In this document: positions 24,759 to 34,078 of the stretch, one piece after another
Layout of the letters: the number at the start of each line of letters is the position of its first letter
Position numbering within the stretch: the stretch's first letter is position 1
Assembly: GCF_011927635.1 (NCBI RefSeq)
Contig: NZ_JAATJB010000010.1
Span: forward strand, 62,001 to 126,000
Direction: 5' to 3'
Length of the DNA: 64,000 nucleotides
DNA from: Sphingomonas trueperi
GTDB lineage: Bacteria > Pseudomonadota > Alphaproteobacteria > Sphingomonadales > Sphingomonadaceae
Translations under genes and position numbers: made by a program
Notes under the pieces: generated by a model
What the model was told of the DNA's origin: nothing
What the model saw: only the letters and a program-made list of their open reading frames with translations
Databases searched by the model: none

Positions 24759-26060
24759 ATGCGCATCCTCGCTCTTTTGTCGCTCGCCCTGCTCGCCACG
24801 CCTGCCGCCGCGCAGGACCGCCCCGATCCGCAGCGGCTGAAGGCCGCCGTCGAGAAACTGGTCAGCTTCGGCACGCGCCACACGCTTTCCGATCCGGACC
24901 ATCCCATGCGCGGGATCGGCGCAGCCCGGCGCTGGTTCGGCGCTGAACTCACGAAGATCGGTGCGGCCTGCGGCGGTTGCATCGAGACCAGCGAGATCGC
25001 GCGGGAGTTCAAGGGCCCCCGGGCGCCGAACGGGGTCCGGATCGTCGACGTCCTCGGCATCCAGCGCGGCAGCGAGCCGGGCCGTGTCGTGATCGTGATG
25101 GGCCATATCGACAGTCGCGTCACCGACGTGATGAACGCCACCGCCGATGCCCCCGGCGCCAATGACGATGCCTCGGGCGTCGCGCTGGTGCTCGAATCGG
25201 CGCGGCTGCTCTCGAAGCAGAAGTTCAAGGCAACCATCGTCTATGCCGCGCTGTCGGGCGAGGAACAGGGGCTCTATGGCGGGCAGTTGCTGGCGGAGAC
25301 GGCCAAGGAACGCGGCTGGACCGTCTCGGCGGTGCTCAACAACGACATTGTCGGCAACACGATCGGCCAAGACGGGCGCCGCGTGGCGGACCGGGTCCGC
25401 GTGTTTTCCGAAGGTGCGCGCGACTCCGAAAGCGTGGCGGAGGGCAAGGCGCGCCGTGCCGATGGCGGCGAGGATGACGGCCCCAGCCGCGCACTCGCCA
25501 AGGCGATCCGCGGGGTCGCGGCGGCGGATCCCCAGGGCCTCAAGGTACTGATGGTGCGCCGTCCGGACCGTTTCGGGCGCGGCGGCGACCATTCGCCCTT
25601 CCTGACGCTCGGCTATCCGGCGGTGCGCTTCTCGGTCGGCGTTGAGAATTACGATGCGCAGCACCAGGATCTGCGTACCGATGGCGGGAAGGTCTATGGC
25701 GACACCGTCGACCGGATGGACTTCCCCTATCTCGCCAAGGTCACCGCGCTCAACGTCGCGACGCTGCGCCGCCTCGCCAGCGCCCCCGCCGCGCCCGAGC
25801 CGGTGATCCTCAGCGGCGCGCTCGCCACCGATACCACGGTAAAATGGCCGGCGGTCGCCGGGGCGGCCAAGTACCGCGTCTATTGGCGGGCCGCAGACAG
25901 TGACGCGTGGACCAACCATGTCGATGTTGCCGGGGACAAGACCGAGACCGTGCTCGGGGGCATCATCGTCGACGACAGCTTCGTTGGCGTCGCGGCCGTT
26001 GCCGCCGACGGGGCGGAGAGCCTAGTCAGCTTCGGCGCGCGGCCGGTGCGCGAACGTTGA
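24759..26060 (+). CDS. M28 family zinc peptidase, secreted
   Basis: 433 residues. The signal peptide, about 1-19, ends in PAAAQ. A metallopeptidase domain follows with zinc-site residues His116 and Asp118 (GHIDSR), Asp136 (GANDDASG), Glu168/Glu169 (SGEEQG), Asp196 (NNDIVG) and a late His in YDAQHQDLRTD, all as expected for M28 aminopeptidases. The last 90 residues form a beta-rich domain resembling fibronectin type III (VKWPAVAGAAKYRVYWRAA). It probably trims peptides in the periplasm. Two Cys in ACGGC are likely a disulfide. Confidence 0.88.
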   Translation: MRILALLSLALLATPAAAQDRPDPQRLKAAVEKLVSFGTRHTLSDPDHPMRGIGAARRWFGAELTKIGAACGGCIETSEIAREFKGPRAPNGVRIVDVLGIQRGSEPGRVVIVMGHIDSRVTDVMNATADAPGANDDASGVALVLESARLLSKQKFKATIVYAALSGEEQGLYGGQLLAETAKERGWTVSAVLNNDIVGNTIGQDGRRVADRVRVFSEGARDSESVAEGKARRADGGEDDGPSRALAKAIRGVAAADPQGLKVLMVRRPDRFGRGGDHSPFLTLGYPAVRFSVGVENYDAQHQDLRTDGGKVYGDTVDRMDFPYLAKVTALNVATLRRLASAPAAPEPVILSGALATDTTVKWPAVAGAAKYRVYWRAADSDAWTNHVDVAGDKTETVLGGIIVDDSFVGVAAVAADGAESLVSFGARPVRER

Positions 26061-26128
26061 ACCTTCGATCACAAGGGTTCATAGGGGCCGCCAGCGGGGG
26101 TCCATTTGTTGAAGAGTCGAGTTTGAGC

Positions 26129-26854
26129 ATGGCAACCCATCCCGCTTCCGACGATCCCGCCACGCTGCTGGTGGTCGACGACGACCGCGACATCCGCCTG
26201 CTCCTCGCCAACAGCCTCGGCGCGCGCGGCTACCGCGTCGAGACGGCGTCGAGCGCACGCGACATGGACGTGATCCTCGAGAAGATGCCGGTCGACGTGG
26301 TGATCCTCGACGTGATGATGCCGGGCGAGGACGGGCTTTCCGCTTGCCGCCGCATCGCTACCGCCGACGGCCCCGACGTGATCCTGCTGAGCGCGCTGGG
26401 CGAGGAGCAGGACCGGATCCTCGGACTCGAGGTCGGCGCGGGCCATTATCTGCCCAAGCCGTGCAGCCCGCGCGAGATCCTTGCCACCGTGCGTGCGGCG
26501 CTGCGCAAGCGCGGCACCACCGCCGCGACGCCGCCGGCGGGCGACGTCTACACCTTCGAGGGCTGGCGGATCGACCTGGGCAGCCACGAGCTGTTCGATC
26601 CGGACGGCGTGCTGGTCGGCCTCACCGACGGCGAGTTCGCGGTGCTGCGCGTGTTCATCGAGCGTCCGCGCCGTGTGCTGACCCGCGAGGCGCTGCTCGC
26701 CGCCGCACGCGGTCCCGATTCGGACGCCTATGACCGCGCGATCGACGTGCAGGTCAGCCGGCTGCGGCGCAAGCTCCGCTCGGGTGCCGACGAGATCATC
26801 CGCACGGTGCGCAACGAAGGCTATCTGTTCGTCCCCCGCGTGACGCGCGCATGA
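26129..26854 (+). CDS. OmpR-type response regulator
   Basis: 241 residues. Receiver domain with Asp17-19, phosphoacceptor Asp61 (VVILDVMMPGEDGL) and Lys110 (YLPKPCSP); C-terminal winged helix (about 135-238) with LTDGEFAVLRVFIERPRRVLTREALL and VSRLRRKL. It overlaps the histidine kinase start (ATGA), so they are a pair. The adjacent sugar-oxidation operon, 109 bases beyond the kinase and in the same direction, is the obvious target. Confidence 0.92.
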   Translation: MATHPASDDPATLLVVDDDRDIRLLLANSLGARGYRVETASSARDMDVILEKMPVDVVILDVMMPGEDGLSACRRIATADGPDVILLSALGEEQDRILGLEVGAGHYLPKPCSPREILATVRAALRKRGTTAATPPAGDVYTFEGWRIDLGSHELFDPDGVLVGLTDGEFAVLRVFIERPRRVLTREALLAAARGPDSDAYDRAIDVQVSRLRRKLRSGADEIIRTVRNEGYLFVPRVTRA

Positions 26855-28185
26855 GCAAGGGAACGGCGGCATCCCGCTCGCCGCTGTTCCTGCGCATCTT
26901 CGTGCGGATGCTGGCGTGCGTCGCGGTGGTCCAGCTGCTCAATTTCGGGTTGCTGTTCGCGATCCAGACGCCCAATCCGAAGCTCCATACGGTCGGCCAG
27001 ATCGCCCAGGCCATGCGCAACCCCATGGCGGTGCCGGAGGGATTCGAAGTGCTGCGGGCACCCGCGGTGGAGCCCCAGCCCTGGAATCCCCGGGCCGAGC
27101 GGACCGAAGTCGCGCTGGCGACTGCGCTCGGCGTGCCCCGCGATCGGGTGATCCTGCGCTTCCCCGTCGGCTTTCTGCAACGTCCGCAGGTCTATAACCG
27201 CGCCGGCGTGCCGCCCGCGCCGGCCCCGGCCAGCGCCGCCGCTGCGCAGGACGTGATCGTGGCAGGGAGGTTCGAAGCCTCGCTCAAGCTGCCCGATGGC
27301 AGCTGGCGGACGGTGACGCCCGGCGAGGGGCTGGAGCCCTGGCGGCTCTTCGTCATCGCCTGGCTGGTCTTGTCGGCACTGGCTGCCGCGATCTTCGCCT
27401 GGGCGATGGCGCAGCGCTTCGCCCGGCCGATCGGCGCCTTTGCCCGTGCCGCCGAGCGGCTGGGCCGCGACCCGCGCGCGCCCCCGATCGAGCTCGATGG
27501 CCCCGCCGAGATCGCCGAGGCCGCCCGCGCGTTCAACGACATGCAGGCGCGGCTGAATCGTTATGTCGACGATCGCGCGACGATGATCGCGGCGGTGGCG
27601 CATGATCTGCGCACCCCGTTGATGCGGCTGGGACTGCGCGTCGAGGATGCCGATCCGGCGATCCGCGCCGCGTGCGAGGGCGACATCCGCGAGATGCAGG
27701 CGATGATCTCCGCCGTGATGGCCTATGTCCGCGACAGCAGCCGCATCGGCGTGCGCCGCCCGCTCGACCTGCGCTCGCTGGCCGAAACGGTGGTCGACGA
27801 CGCGGCGGACCGCGGCGCGGATGTCAGCCTGGAACTGGGCGATCCCGTCGTGATCGAGGCGGACCCGGTGGCGCTCAAGGCGATGCTCGCCAATCTCGTC
27901 GGCAACGCGGTCAAATATGCCGGCGGTGCGGAACTGCTGCTGTCGGCGCGCGACCACGAGGCGGTGATCGCGGTGCGCGATCGTGGGCCGGGCATCGCCG
28001 ACGAGGACATGGAGCGCGTGTTCGACCCCTTCTTCCGCGGCGAGCGTTCGCGCAACCGCGATACCGGCGGCATGGGGCTGGGCCTCGCCAGCGCCCGGGC
28101 GACCGCGCGGGCGCATGGCGGCGACATCACGCTGCACCGGCGCAGCGGCGGCGGGCTGTGCGCCACCGTCACGCTTCCGCTTTGA
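26851..28185 (+). CDS. Sensor histidine kinase
   Basis: 444 residues. Two membrane helices (about 12-38 and 165-187) flank a periplasmic sensor region of about 125 residues that has a Pro/Ala-rich stretch. HAMP (about 187-240), phosphoacceptor His251 in AVAHDLRTPLMRL, and an ATPase domain with N box (LVGNAVKYAGG), G1 (RDRGPGIADED), F (FDPFFRGE) and G2 (GGMGLGLASA) follow. It is the partner of the upstream regulator. The signal sensed is unknown. Confidence 0.92.
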   Translation: MSKGTAASRSPLFLRIFVRMLACVAVVQLLNFGLLFAIQTPNPKLHTVGQIAQAMRNPMAVPEGFEVLRAPAVEPQPWNPRAERTEVALATALGVPRDRVILRFPVGFLQRPQVYNRAGVPPAPAPASAAAAQDVIVAGRFEASLKLPDGSWRTVTPGEGLEPWRLFVIAWLVLSALAAAIFAWAMAQRFARPIGAFARAAERLGRDPRAPPIELDGPAEIAEAARAFNDMQARLNRYVDDRATMIAAVAHDLRTPLMRLGLRVEDADPAIRAACEGDIREMQAMISAVMAYVRDSSRIGVRRPLDLRSLAETVVDDAADRGADVSLELGDPVVIEADPVALKAMLANLVGNAVKYAGGAELLLSARDHEAVIAVRDRGPGIADEDMERVFDPFFRGERSRNRDTGGMGLGLASARATARAHGGDITLHRRSGGGLCATVTLPL

Positions 28186-28294
28186 TTTCAATCGTTTCCA
28201 TCTACGACCCCGAGACGCTGGCCCGCCCCTTCCATTGTTGATACCGCTGTCGGCCGTGCGGCACGCAACGCCGCCGGGGACGAGGAGGAGGATC

Positions 28295-29389
28295 ATGGGA
28301 ACGCGACGCGACGTGCTCGGCGGGATCGGCGCCGGGGTCTTCGCCAGTGCGCTCGGCGGATCGGCACAGGCCGCGCCCAAGCGCAAGCTCGGCTATGCGG
28401 TGGTCGGCCTGGGCTATTACGCCACCAGGCAGATCATGCCCAACCTCAAGGACTGCGAGTTCGCCGAACTCAAGGCGCTGGTGAGCGGCACGCCTGCCAA
28501 GCTGGAGAAATACGGCGCCGAATACGGCATCCCCAAGACCCACCAATACAGCTACGAGACGTACGACCGGATCCGCGACAATCCGGACATTGACATCGTC
28601 TATGTCGTGCTGCCCAACTCGATGCACGCCGAATACACGATCCGCGCGCACCAGGCCGGCAAGCATGTGATGTGCGAAAAGCCGATGGCGGTCTCGGTCG
28701 CCGAATGCCAGGCGATGATCGCCGCCGCCAAGAAGGCCGGCAAGAAGCTGATGATCGGCTATCGCTGCCATTTCGAGCCGTACAATCTCAAGGCGATCGA
28801 GACGGTGAAGTCGGGCGCGCTCGGCAAGCCGACGCTGATCTTCGCCGAGCACGGCTTCTATGCGGGGCCCAACCAGTGGCGGCTCGACAAGGCGCTGTCC
28901 GGCGGCGGATCGATGATGGACATCGGCATCTACAGCCTCAATGCGGCGCGCTATCTTTCCGGCGAGGAGCCGGTCGAGGTCAGCGCGATGGAGTACACCG
29001 ATCGCAGCGATCCGCGCTTCAAGACGGTGGAGGACCGCATCGACTGGCAGTTGCGCTTCCCCAGCGGGCTGATCGCCGATTGCGTGTCGAGCTACAGCTC
29101 GAACCACAATCACTATCGCGTCACCGGCCGGAAGGGCTGGGTCGAGCTCGAGCCCGCCACCAACTATGAGGGCCAGGAGATGTGGACCCGGCTGGAGGGC
29201 AAGCGCGAGCAGGTGGTGCTGCCCAAGCCGGCCAAGAACCAGTTCGTCCGCCAGCTCGATCACCTGCCCGAATGCATCATGAGCGGGCGCGAGCCGATCG
29301 TCTCGGGCGAGGAAGGGCTGCGCGACATGCGGTTGATCGAGGCGATCTACCGCGCGGCGCGCGAACACCGGGCGATCACGCTGGCATGA
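28295..29389 (+). CDS. Gfo/Idh/MocA oxidoreductase, glucose-fructose oxidoreductase-like
   Basis: 364 residues. A twin-arginine-type N-terminus (TRRDVLGGIGAGVFASALGG) is followed by the Rossmann motif VVGLGYYATRQIMP, the LPNSMHAEYTIRA and MCEKPMAVS segments (Lys129) and GGGSMMDIGIYSLN. All are characteristic of the Zymomonas periplasmic glucose-fructose oxidoreductase, which binds NADP tightly and oxidises glucose to gluconolactone while reducing fructose. GAGGAGGAG precedes the start. The stop overlaps the next start. The physiological acceptor here is not evident; a simple glucose or aldose dehydrogenase activity is the alternative. Confidence 0.85.
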   Translation: MGTRRDVLGGIGAGVFASALGGSAQAAPKRKLGYAVVGLGYYATRQIMPNLKDCEFAELKALVSGTPAKLEKYGAEYGIPKTHQYSYETYDRIRDNPDIDIVYVVLPNSMHAEYTIRAHQAGKHVMCEKPMAVSVAECQAMIAAAKKAGKKLMIGYRCHFEPYNLKAIETVKSGALGKPTLIFAEHGFYAGPNQWRLDKALSGGGSMMDIGIYSLNAARYLSGEEPVEVSAMEYTDRSDPRFKTVEDRIDWQLRFPSGLIADCVSSYSSNHNHYRVTGRKGWVELEPATNYEGQEMWTRLEGKREQVVLPKPAKNQFVRQLDHLPECIMSGREPIVSGEEGLRDMRLIEAIYRAAREHRAITLA

Positions 29390-31635
29390 AGCACGTACCC
29401 ATGAATCGTCGGAACGTTCTGGCGGCGGGCGCAATGCTCGCCGCTTCCGCCTGGACCCCGCTGGCCCGCGCCGCCCGGCCGCTGGGCGCCGACCACCGCG
29501 CCCGCATCCAGGCGCTGCTCGGCCAGATGACGCTCGCCGAGAAGGTCGGGCAGATGAACCAGATCGCCGGCGGGCGGCAGAAGTCGCTCAACTCGAAGCT
29601 CGACGCGGCGATGCTCGACCGGGTGCGCAAGGGCGAGATGGGCTCGTTCCTCCATGTCGCCGGGGCCGAGCCGCTGCGCGACCTGCAGCGCGTCGCGGTG
29701 GAGGAATCGCGGCTCAAGATTCCGCTGCTGTTCGCGATGGACGTGATCCATGGCTATCGGACGATCCTGCCGGTGCCGCTGGCGCTGGCAGCCAGCTGGG
29801 ACCCCAAGGTCGCCGAACAGGCCGCGCGGATCGCGGCGGAAGAGGCCTGGGCGGCGGGGCTGCACTGGACCTTCACCCCGATGGTCGACGTCGCGCGCGA
29901 CCCCCGCTGGGGCCGGGTGGTCGAGGGTGCGGGCGAGGACGCCTATCTCGGCAGCCGCATCGCCGAGGCGCAGGTCGCCGGCTTCCAGGGCGCCGATCTG
30001 GGCGAGGGCAGGCGGATGATGGCCTGCGCCAAGCATTTCGTCGGCTATGGCGCGGCCGAGGGCGGTCGCGACTATGACAGCGCCGAGGTGGGGCCGCGAA
30101 CGCTCAACGAAGTCTATCTGCCGCCCTTCCATGCTGCCGCACGGGCAGGCGCGGGCAGTTTCATGACCGCGTTCAACGCGCTCGACGGCGTACCGATGAC
30201 CGCCAATGCCGAGCTGGTGCGCGGCTTCCTGCGCGCCCAGTGGCACTATCAGGGGCTGGTGGTGAGCGACTGGAACGCGATCCGCGAGCTGGTCAACCAC
30301 GGCATCGCCGCCGATGCGCGCGAAGCCGCGGTGCTGGCGCTCAAGGCGGGCGTCGACATGGACATGGCGAGCGGCAGCTACGCCACCTACCTCGCCGAAG
30401 CCGCGACCGCCGATGCGAGCCTCGTGCCGCTCATCGACGAGTCGGTCGGCCGCATCCTCGCCGCCAAGGCGCGGCTGGGGCTGTTCGACGATCCCTATGG
30501 CTTCGGCGATCCCGCGCGCGACAAGGCGCCGCTGCGGCGGACCGAGGCGCGCGATCTCGCCAAGCGCTCGTTGGTGCTGCTGCGCAACGACGGCGCGGTG
30601 CTGCCGCTCAAGCCGGGCGCCAGGCTCGCGCTGATCGGCGCGCTGGCGGACGATGCCTCCTCGGCGATCGGTTCGTGGCGCGCACGCGGACAGGCGACCG
30701 ACGCGGTGACGCTCAAGGCTGCGCTGGCGGGGGCCGACTATCAGCCGGGCACCGATGTCGCGGCGGCGGTCGAGGCGGCCAAGCGCGCCGACATCGTGCT
30801 CGTGGCGCTTGGCGAGGATTTCAACCGCACCGGCGAGGCGCGCAGCTATGCGGAGATCGGTCTCCCCGAGGGTCAGGCGGCGCTGCTGGAGGCGCTGAAA
30901 GCCACCGGCAAGCCGATCGTCGCGATCCTCATGGGGGGCCGCCCGCTGGCGCTCGAGCGCGAGCTGACCGGGGTGCCTGCCGTGCTGCAGACCTGGCTGC
31001 TCGGTATCGAGAGCGGCCCCGCGATCGCGGAGATCCTTACCGGCAAGGCCGCGCCCGGCGGTCGCCTGCCGATCGGCATGCCGCGCCGGACGGGCCAGTC
31101 GCCGCAGAGCTACGCCCATCTGCCCACCGGCCGCCCGGCCAATCCGGACTTGGCGGTGGACAGCGCGCGCTATCACGACACCGAGATCGGCCCGCTCTTC
31201 GCCTTCGGGCATGGCCTTACCTATGGCGAGATCGCCTATGGCCCGCTGAGCCTCAGCGCCGAAACCGTCGCCCCCGGCGGCCGCATCACGGCATCGGTGC
31301 AGGTCACCAATCGCGGCACGATGGCGGTGGACGAGGTGGTGCAGCTCTACGCCAACGATCCCGTCGCCGCGGTCTCGCGGCCGGTGGCGGAGCTGCGCGG
31401 TTTCGCGCGCGTGCCGCTCAAGCCGGGCCAGAGCCGCACCGTCCGCTTCACCCTGAGCCCCGAGCAATTCGCCTTCTGGCGCGACGGCAAGTGGATCGTC
31501 GAGGCGGGCGACATCCGGCTGATGGCCGGTGCCTCCTCGGTCGATCTGAAGAGCGAAGCCAGGTTCCGCATCACCGCCGGCGCGGAGGGGCAGGTGCCTG
31601 CCGCCTCGCTCGCAACCAAGGTGGAGATCGCGTGA
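29386..31635 (+). CDS. bglX: Beta-glucosidase, GH3, exported
   Basis: 749 residues. The N-terminal export signal (about 1-30) has RRNV and a hydrophobic stretch. The GH3 barrel domain carries KHFVGYGA and the nucleophile Asp in GLVVSDWNAI; then come the second alpha/beta domain and a C-terminal fibronectin-like domain (about 620-725). It resembles BglX and would split glucose from beta-glucosides such as cellobiose in the periplasm. It is coupled by ATGA overlap to the oxidoreductase upstream and by TGATG overlap to the permease downstream. Confidence 0.92.
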   Translation: MKHVPMNRRNVLAAGAMLAASAWTPLARAARPLGADHRARIQALLGQMTLAEKVGQMNQIAGGRQKSLNSKLDAAMLDRVRKGEMGSFLHVAGAEPLRDLQRVAVEESRLKIPLLFAMDVIHGYRTILPVPLALAASWDPKVAEQAARIAAEEAWAAGLHWTFTPMVDVARDPRWGRVVEGAGEDAYLGSRIAEAQVAGFQGADLGEGRRMMACAKHFVGYGAAEGGRDYDSAEVGPRTLNEVYLPPFHAAARAGAGSFMTAFNALDGVPMTANAELVRGFLRAQWHYQGLVVSDWNAIRELVNHGIAADAREAAVLALKAGVDMDMASGSYATYLAEAATADASLVPLIDESVGRILAAKARLGLFDDPYGFGDPARDKAPLRRTEARDLAKRSLVLLRNDGAVLPLKPGARLALIGALADDASSAIGSWRARGQATDAVTLKAALAGADYQPGTDVAAAVEAAKRADIVLVALGEDFNRTGEARSYAEIGLPEGQAALLEALKATGKPIVAILMGGRPLALERELTGVPAVLQTWLLGIESGPAIAEILTGKAAPGGRLPIGMPRRTGQSPQSYAHLPTGRPANPDLAVDSARYHDTEIGPLFAFGHGLTYGEIAYGPLSLSAETVAPGGRITASVQVTNRGTMAVDEVVQLYANDPVAAVSRPVAELRGFARVPLKPGQSRTVRFTLSPEQFAFWRDGKWIVEAGDIRLMAGASSVDLKSEARFRITAGAEGQVPAASLATKVEIA

Positions 31636-32978
31636 TGGGCGAGCCCTGGCATACGCTGCTCATCGTCGCGGGCAGCATCGCGACCGTCATCCTCTTGGTG
31701 CTGCGCCTCAAGCTCCAGCCCTTCGTCGCGCTGCTGCTGGTGGCGCTGGCGACCGGCCTCGTCTTCGGCAACGATCCCCAGGCGGTGATCGCCGCGATCC
31801 GCAAGGGCACGGGCGAGGCGCTCGGTTCGGTCGCGGTGGTAATCGGGCTCGGCGCAGTGCTGGGCGGCATGCTCGAAGCCTCGGGCGGCGTGCAGGCGAT
31901 CGCGCGGCGGCTGCTCGACCTGTTCGGGCAGAAGCGCGTCCCCTGGGCGCTCACCGCGATCGGTATCATCATCGGCGTGCCGCTGTTCTTCGACGTCGCC
32001 TTCATCATCCTCGCGCCGCTGCTCACCACGCTGGCGGTGCGGGCCGAGCGGCGCGTCACCTATTTCGCGCTGCCGCTGCTCGCGGGCCTGATGACGATGC
32101 ACGCGCTGCTGCCGCCGCATCCGGGGCCGGTCGCGGTCGCCGAGCTGCTCCACACCGACTATGGGCGGATGGCGCTCTATGGCCTGATCTGCGGCATCCC
32201 CTCGGCGATCCTTGCGGGCCCCGTCTTCGCCAAGCTGGCGCATGGTGCGCCGGGCTATGGCGCGATCGGCGCGCCGCCGATGCTCGACGAAGGCGCGCCG
32301 CAGACCAATGCGGTCGGCTTCGGCCCCGCGCTCGCCGCGATGCTGCTGCCGCTGGCGCTGATCCTGATCGGCACGGTGGCGAGCGAGGCGATGGCGCCGG
32401 GGCTGGCGCGCTCCACGCTCGTCTTTCTCGGCCATCCCTTCACGGCGCTGATCCTGGCGGTGCTGGGCGCGATGGCGTGGCTGCGCTTCGTCGCGGGCGC
32501 GGGGTTCGAGACGCTGTCCAAGATCAGCACCCGCGCGCTGGAGCCGGCAGGCCTGATGGTGCTGATCATCGGCGCGGGTGCGGCGTACAAGGAAGTGCTG
32601 ATCGACTCGGGCGCGGGCAAGCAGATCACCATGGCGGTGCAGGCGGCGCAGGTTTCGATCCCGGTCTTCGCCTTCCTGCTCTCCGCCTTCGTCCGGGTGG
32701 CGCAGGGCTCGGCGACGGTCGCGATGGTCACCGCCGCTGGCTTGGCCGCCCCGCTGATCGGCGCGGCGGGGCTGGGGCCGGACCGGATCGCGCTGGTCAC
32801 CGTCGCGATCGGATCGGGCGCGACCATCGCGAGCCATGTCAACGACACCGGCTTCTGGCTGGTGAAGCAGTATCTTGGCCTCACCGAAGCGCAGACCTTT
32901 CGCAGCTGGACCATCGGTGCCACCATCGCGGGACTGACCAGTTTCGCCATGGCGCTGCTGCTATGGCCGTTCGTCTGA
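31635..32978 (+). CDS. Gluconate:H+ symporter, GntP family
   Basis: 447 residues, about twelve membrane segments. It has GntP-family features such as the GVPLFFDVAFIILAPLL segment, LPPHPGPVAVAELL, the late RVAQGSATVAMVTA and ATIASHVNDTGFW. It imports gluconate or a related sugar acid across the inner membrane. Overlap with the beta-glucosidase stop and closeness to the lactonase gene fit uptake of gluconate made in the periplasm. Confidence 0.92.
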   Translation: MGEPWHTLLIVAGSIATVILLVLRLKLQPFVALLLVALATGLVFGNDPQAVIAAIRKGTGEALGSVAVVIGLGAVLGGMLEASGGVQAIARRLLDLFGQKRVPWALTAIGIIIGVPLFFDVAFIILAPLLTTLAVRAERRVTYFALPLLAGLMTMHALLPPHPGPVAVAELLHTDYGRMALYGLICGIPSAILAGPVFAKLAHGAPGYGAIGAPPMLDEGAPQTNAVGFGPALAAMLLPLALILIGTVASEAMAPGLARSTLVFLGHPFTALILAVLGAMAWLRFVAGAGFETLSKISTRALEPAGLMVLIIGAGAAYKEVLIDSGAGKQITMAVQAAQVSIPVFAFLLSAFVRVAQGSATVAMVTAAGLAAPLIGAAGLGPDRIALVTVAIGSGATIASHVNDTGFWLVKQYLGLTEAQTFRSWTIGATIAGLTSFAMALLLWPFV

Positions 32979-32989
32979 GGGGGATTTCG

Positions 32990-34048
32990 ATGCTCGCCAC
33001 CACCCGCCGCACCCTGTTGGGCGGCCTTGCCGCGCTGCCGCTGCTGCCGGGCATCGCCCGCGCGGCGGGGGCGGGGGCGGGGACGATCACGCGGCTCGAT
33101 CCCGAGCTGGATGCCCTGCTCGACGTCGAGTCGCCGCTCGAGGTGATTGCCAGCGGCATCCAATGGGCCGAGGGGCCGGTATGGATCCGCGACGGCGCGG
33201 TGACCGGCGGCGCATCGGGCGGGGCGAGCGCGTTCGATCGCAGCTATCTGCTCTTCTCCGACGTGCCGGCGAACATCGCCTATCGCTGGGACGGCAAGGA
33301 GACCAAGCCGTTCCTCGTGCCCTCGGGGCTCGCCGGGCCGATCCCCAAGGGCGTGCGCGAGGCAGGATCGAACGGCATGATCCAGGGGCGCAAGGGCGAA
33401 CTGCTGATCGCGGACAGCGGGACCCGCGCGATCGCGGCGGTGGACCTGGAGACCAAGGAAAAGACGATCCTTGCCGGCAAATATGACGGCAAGCGGTTCA
33501 ACAGCTGCAACGACCTGGTCCAGGCGAAGAACGGCGCGATTTACTTCACCGATCCGCCCTATGGCTTCACCGAGGGCGACCAGTCGCCGCTGAAGGAGCT
33601 GCCGTTCAACGGCGTGTACCGGCTCGACACCAACGGCACGGTGCACCTGATCGAATCGAAGCTCACCCGGCCCAACGGCATCGGCCTCTCGCCCGACCAG
33701 CGGACGCTCTACGTCTCGGTGTCGGACGATGCCGCGCCCTACACCTGGGCCTATTCGCTGGGCGAGGATGGTCTGGTGACGGGCCGGAAGATCTTCCTCG
33801 ATCACCGCGCCGGCACCGCGGCGGGGCTCCAGGGCCATGCCGACGGGATGAAGGTGGCGGCGAGCGGGCATCTCTATGCCAGCGGGCCCGGCGGCATCCA
33901 TGTCGTGGCGCCGGACGGGCGGCGGCTGGGGCTGATCTCGACGGGCAAGAAGGCGGCGAATTGCTGCTTCGGCGAGGACGGCAAGACGCTGTTCATCACT
34001 TCCAGCGACGAGGTGTTCCGCCTCCGCCTGCGCGCCTCCGGCTGGTAA
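32990..34048 (+). CDS. SMP-30/gluconolactonase family lactonase, exported
   Basis: 352 residues. A twin-arginine-like signal (TTRRTLLGGLAALPLLPGIARA) precedes a six-bladed propeller with metal-site residues in WAEGPVW (Glu), CNDLV (Asn-Asp), RPNGIGLS (Asn) and GHADGMKV (Asp). It hydrolyses gluconolactone to gluconate, the step between the GFOR-like enzyme and the gluconate permease of this operon. Eleven bases after the permease stop; GAGGGGGA is the likely ribosome site. Confidence 0.9.
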   Translation: MLATTRRTLLGGLAALPLLPGIARAAGAGAGTITRLDPELDALLDVESPLEVIASGIQWAEGPVWIRDGAVTGGASGGASAFDRSYLLFSDVPANIAYRWDGKETKPFLVPSGLAGPIPKGVREAGSNGMIQGRKGELLIADSGTRAIAAVDLETKEKTILAGKYDGKRFNSCNDLVQAKNGAIYFTDPPYGFTEGDQSPLKELPFNGVYRLDTNGTVHLIESKLTRPNGIGLSPDQRTLYVSVSDDAAPYTWAYSLGEDGLVTGRKIFLDHRAGTAAGLQGHADGMKVAASGHLYASGPGGIHVVAPDGRRLGLISTGKKAANCCFGEDGKTLFITSSDEVFRLRLRASGW

Positions 34049-34078
34049 GCGGCGACCGCCCGGCGTAGAGCCGGGGCG

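Noticed and set aside
29347..31467. 706-codon minus-strand frame opposite bglX
   Set aside because: Antisense shadow in GC-rich DNA; no domain recognisable.
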